A stretch of DNA of 6,478 nt from Spirosomataceae bacterium (GTDB lineage: Bacteria; Bacteroidota; Bacteroidia; Cytophagales; Spirosomataceae): assembly GCA_025455795.1 (NCBI GenBank), contig JALOLW010000266.1, positions 1 to 6,478 of the forward strand, written 5' to 3'. Under the pieces are notes generated by a model. It saw only the letters and a list, made by a program, of their open reading frames with translations, was not told the origin of the DNA and did no database searches. This document shows positions 6,389 through 6,478 of the stretch, in pieces. A program made the translations under genes and the position numbers. How positions within the stretch are numbered: position 1 is the stretch's first letter; the number at the start of each line of letters is the position of its first letter.

Positions 6389-6478
6389 TGTCGTTTACTT
6401 AAGCTATAAAACCTTATAATTCATGTGATAAGGTCTTTTAGGTTTCTTTTTGATAGGATTTTTTCTTGCTTTTCTTAC
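6389..6478 (-). other. AT-rich edge segment with a possible remnant of a toxin-antitoxin junction
   Basis: No complete gene is visible. On the minus strand an ATG at 6424 reads MNYKVL and then stops (TAG 6406-6404). It is in the same frame as the PIN fragment and looks like the first residues of a PIN protein. It overlaps as ATGA with the end of a 17-codon frame (6474-6421, ending NLKDLIT) that is itself closed upstream by TAA at 6477-6475. Two other frames run off the window edge and end in lysine-rich tails (stops at 6404 and 6438). Any of these could be the 3' end of a gene lying outside, so none is called as a CDS. Confidence 0.3.
6408..6438. repeat. Inverted repeat, possible operator or weak terminator
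   Basis: ACCTTAT (6411-6417) and ATAAGGT (6428-6434) are perfect inverted copies around a 10-base spacer. Three more A-T pairs follow if the C at 6435 is bulged. On the minus strand the second arm runs into TTTTAT. It could be the operator of a toxin-antitoxin locus or the terminator of a gene beyond the edge. The stem is AT-rich and weak as RNA. Confidence 0.35.

Noticed and set aside
1..6478. CRISPR array, insertion sequence or phage structural module
   Set aside because: There is no spaced direct repeat series, no transposase and no terminal inverted repeats. The tail-fibre-like repeats in the first gene stand alone without phage neighbours.

Overview
The window most likely comes from a Bacteroidota chromosome, probably Cytophagales. 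Three things point there: a recognisable GldH gliding-motility lipoprotein, a secreted protein with a Bacteroidota-style signal peptide, and start codons without clear Shine-Dalgarno sequences. Genus cannot be told from this sequence alone. Coding density is high and no stretch over 300 bases lacks a gene.

Layout: a secreted repeat-bearing protein (9-1301, + strand) faces everything else, which lies on the minus strand. Read in the minus direction (right to left) the order is: the edge segment 6478-6389; a PIN-domain nuclease fragment without its N-terminus (6388-6083); a 14-helix polysaccharide flippase (6073-4544); gldH (4543-3986); hflX (3989-2766); tRNA-Arg(CCT) (2741-2670); and a WbuB/WcaI-like family 4 glycosyltransferase (2629-1400). 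The secreted gene and the glycosyltransferase converge over a 98-base gap carrying a short GC-rich octamer repeat.

The flippase, gldH and hflX look like one transcription unit. The gldH ATG directly follows the flippase TAA, and gldH and hflX overlap by ATGA. The flippase and the glycosyltransferase fit surface-polysaccharide synthesis, and GldH and the secreted protein also act at the envelope. HflX is a ribosome-associated GTPase that shares the transcript without an obvious functional link.

The points most worth a second look are: the gldH leader, which appears to be built from two low-complexity DNA repeats and is unusually long; an eight-G run inside the glycosyltransferase; and the right edge, where an AT-rich PIN toxin gene lacks an ATG and its first catalytic aspartate and appears to be a toxin-antitoxin remnant. 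I found no convincing undescribed multi-gene system.
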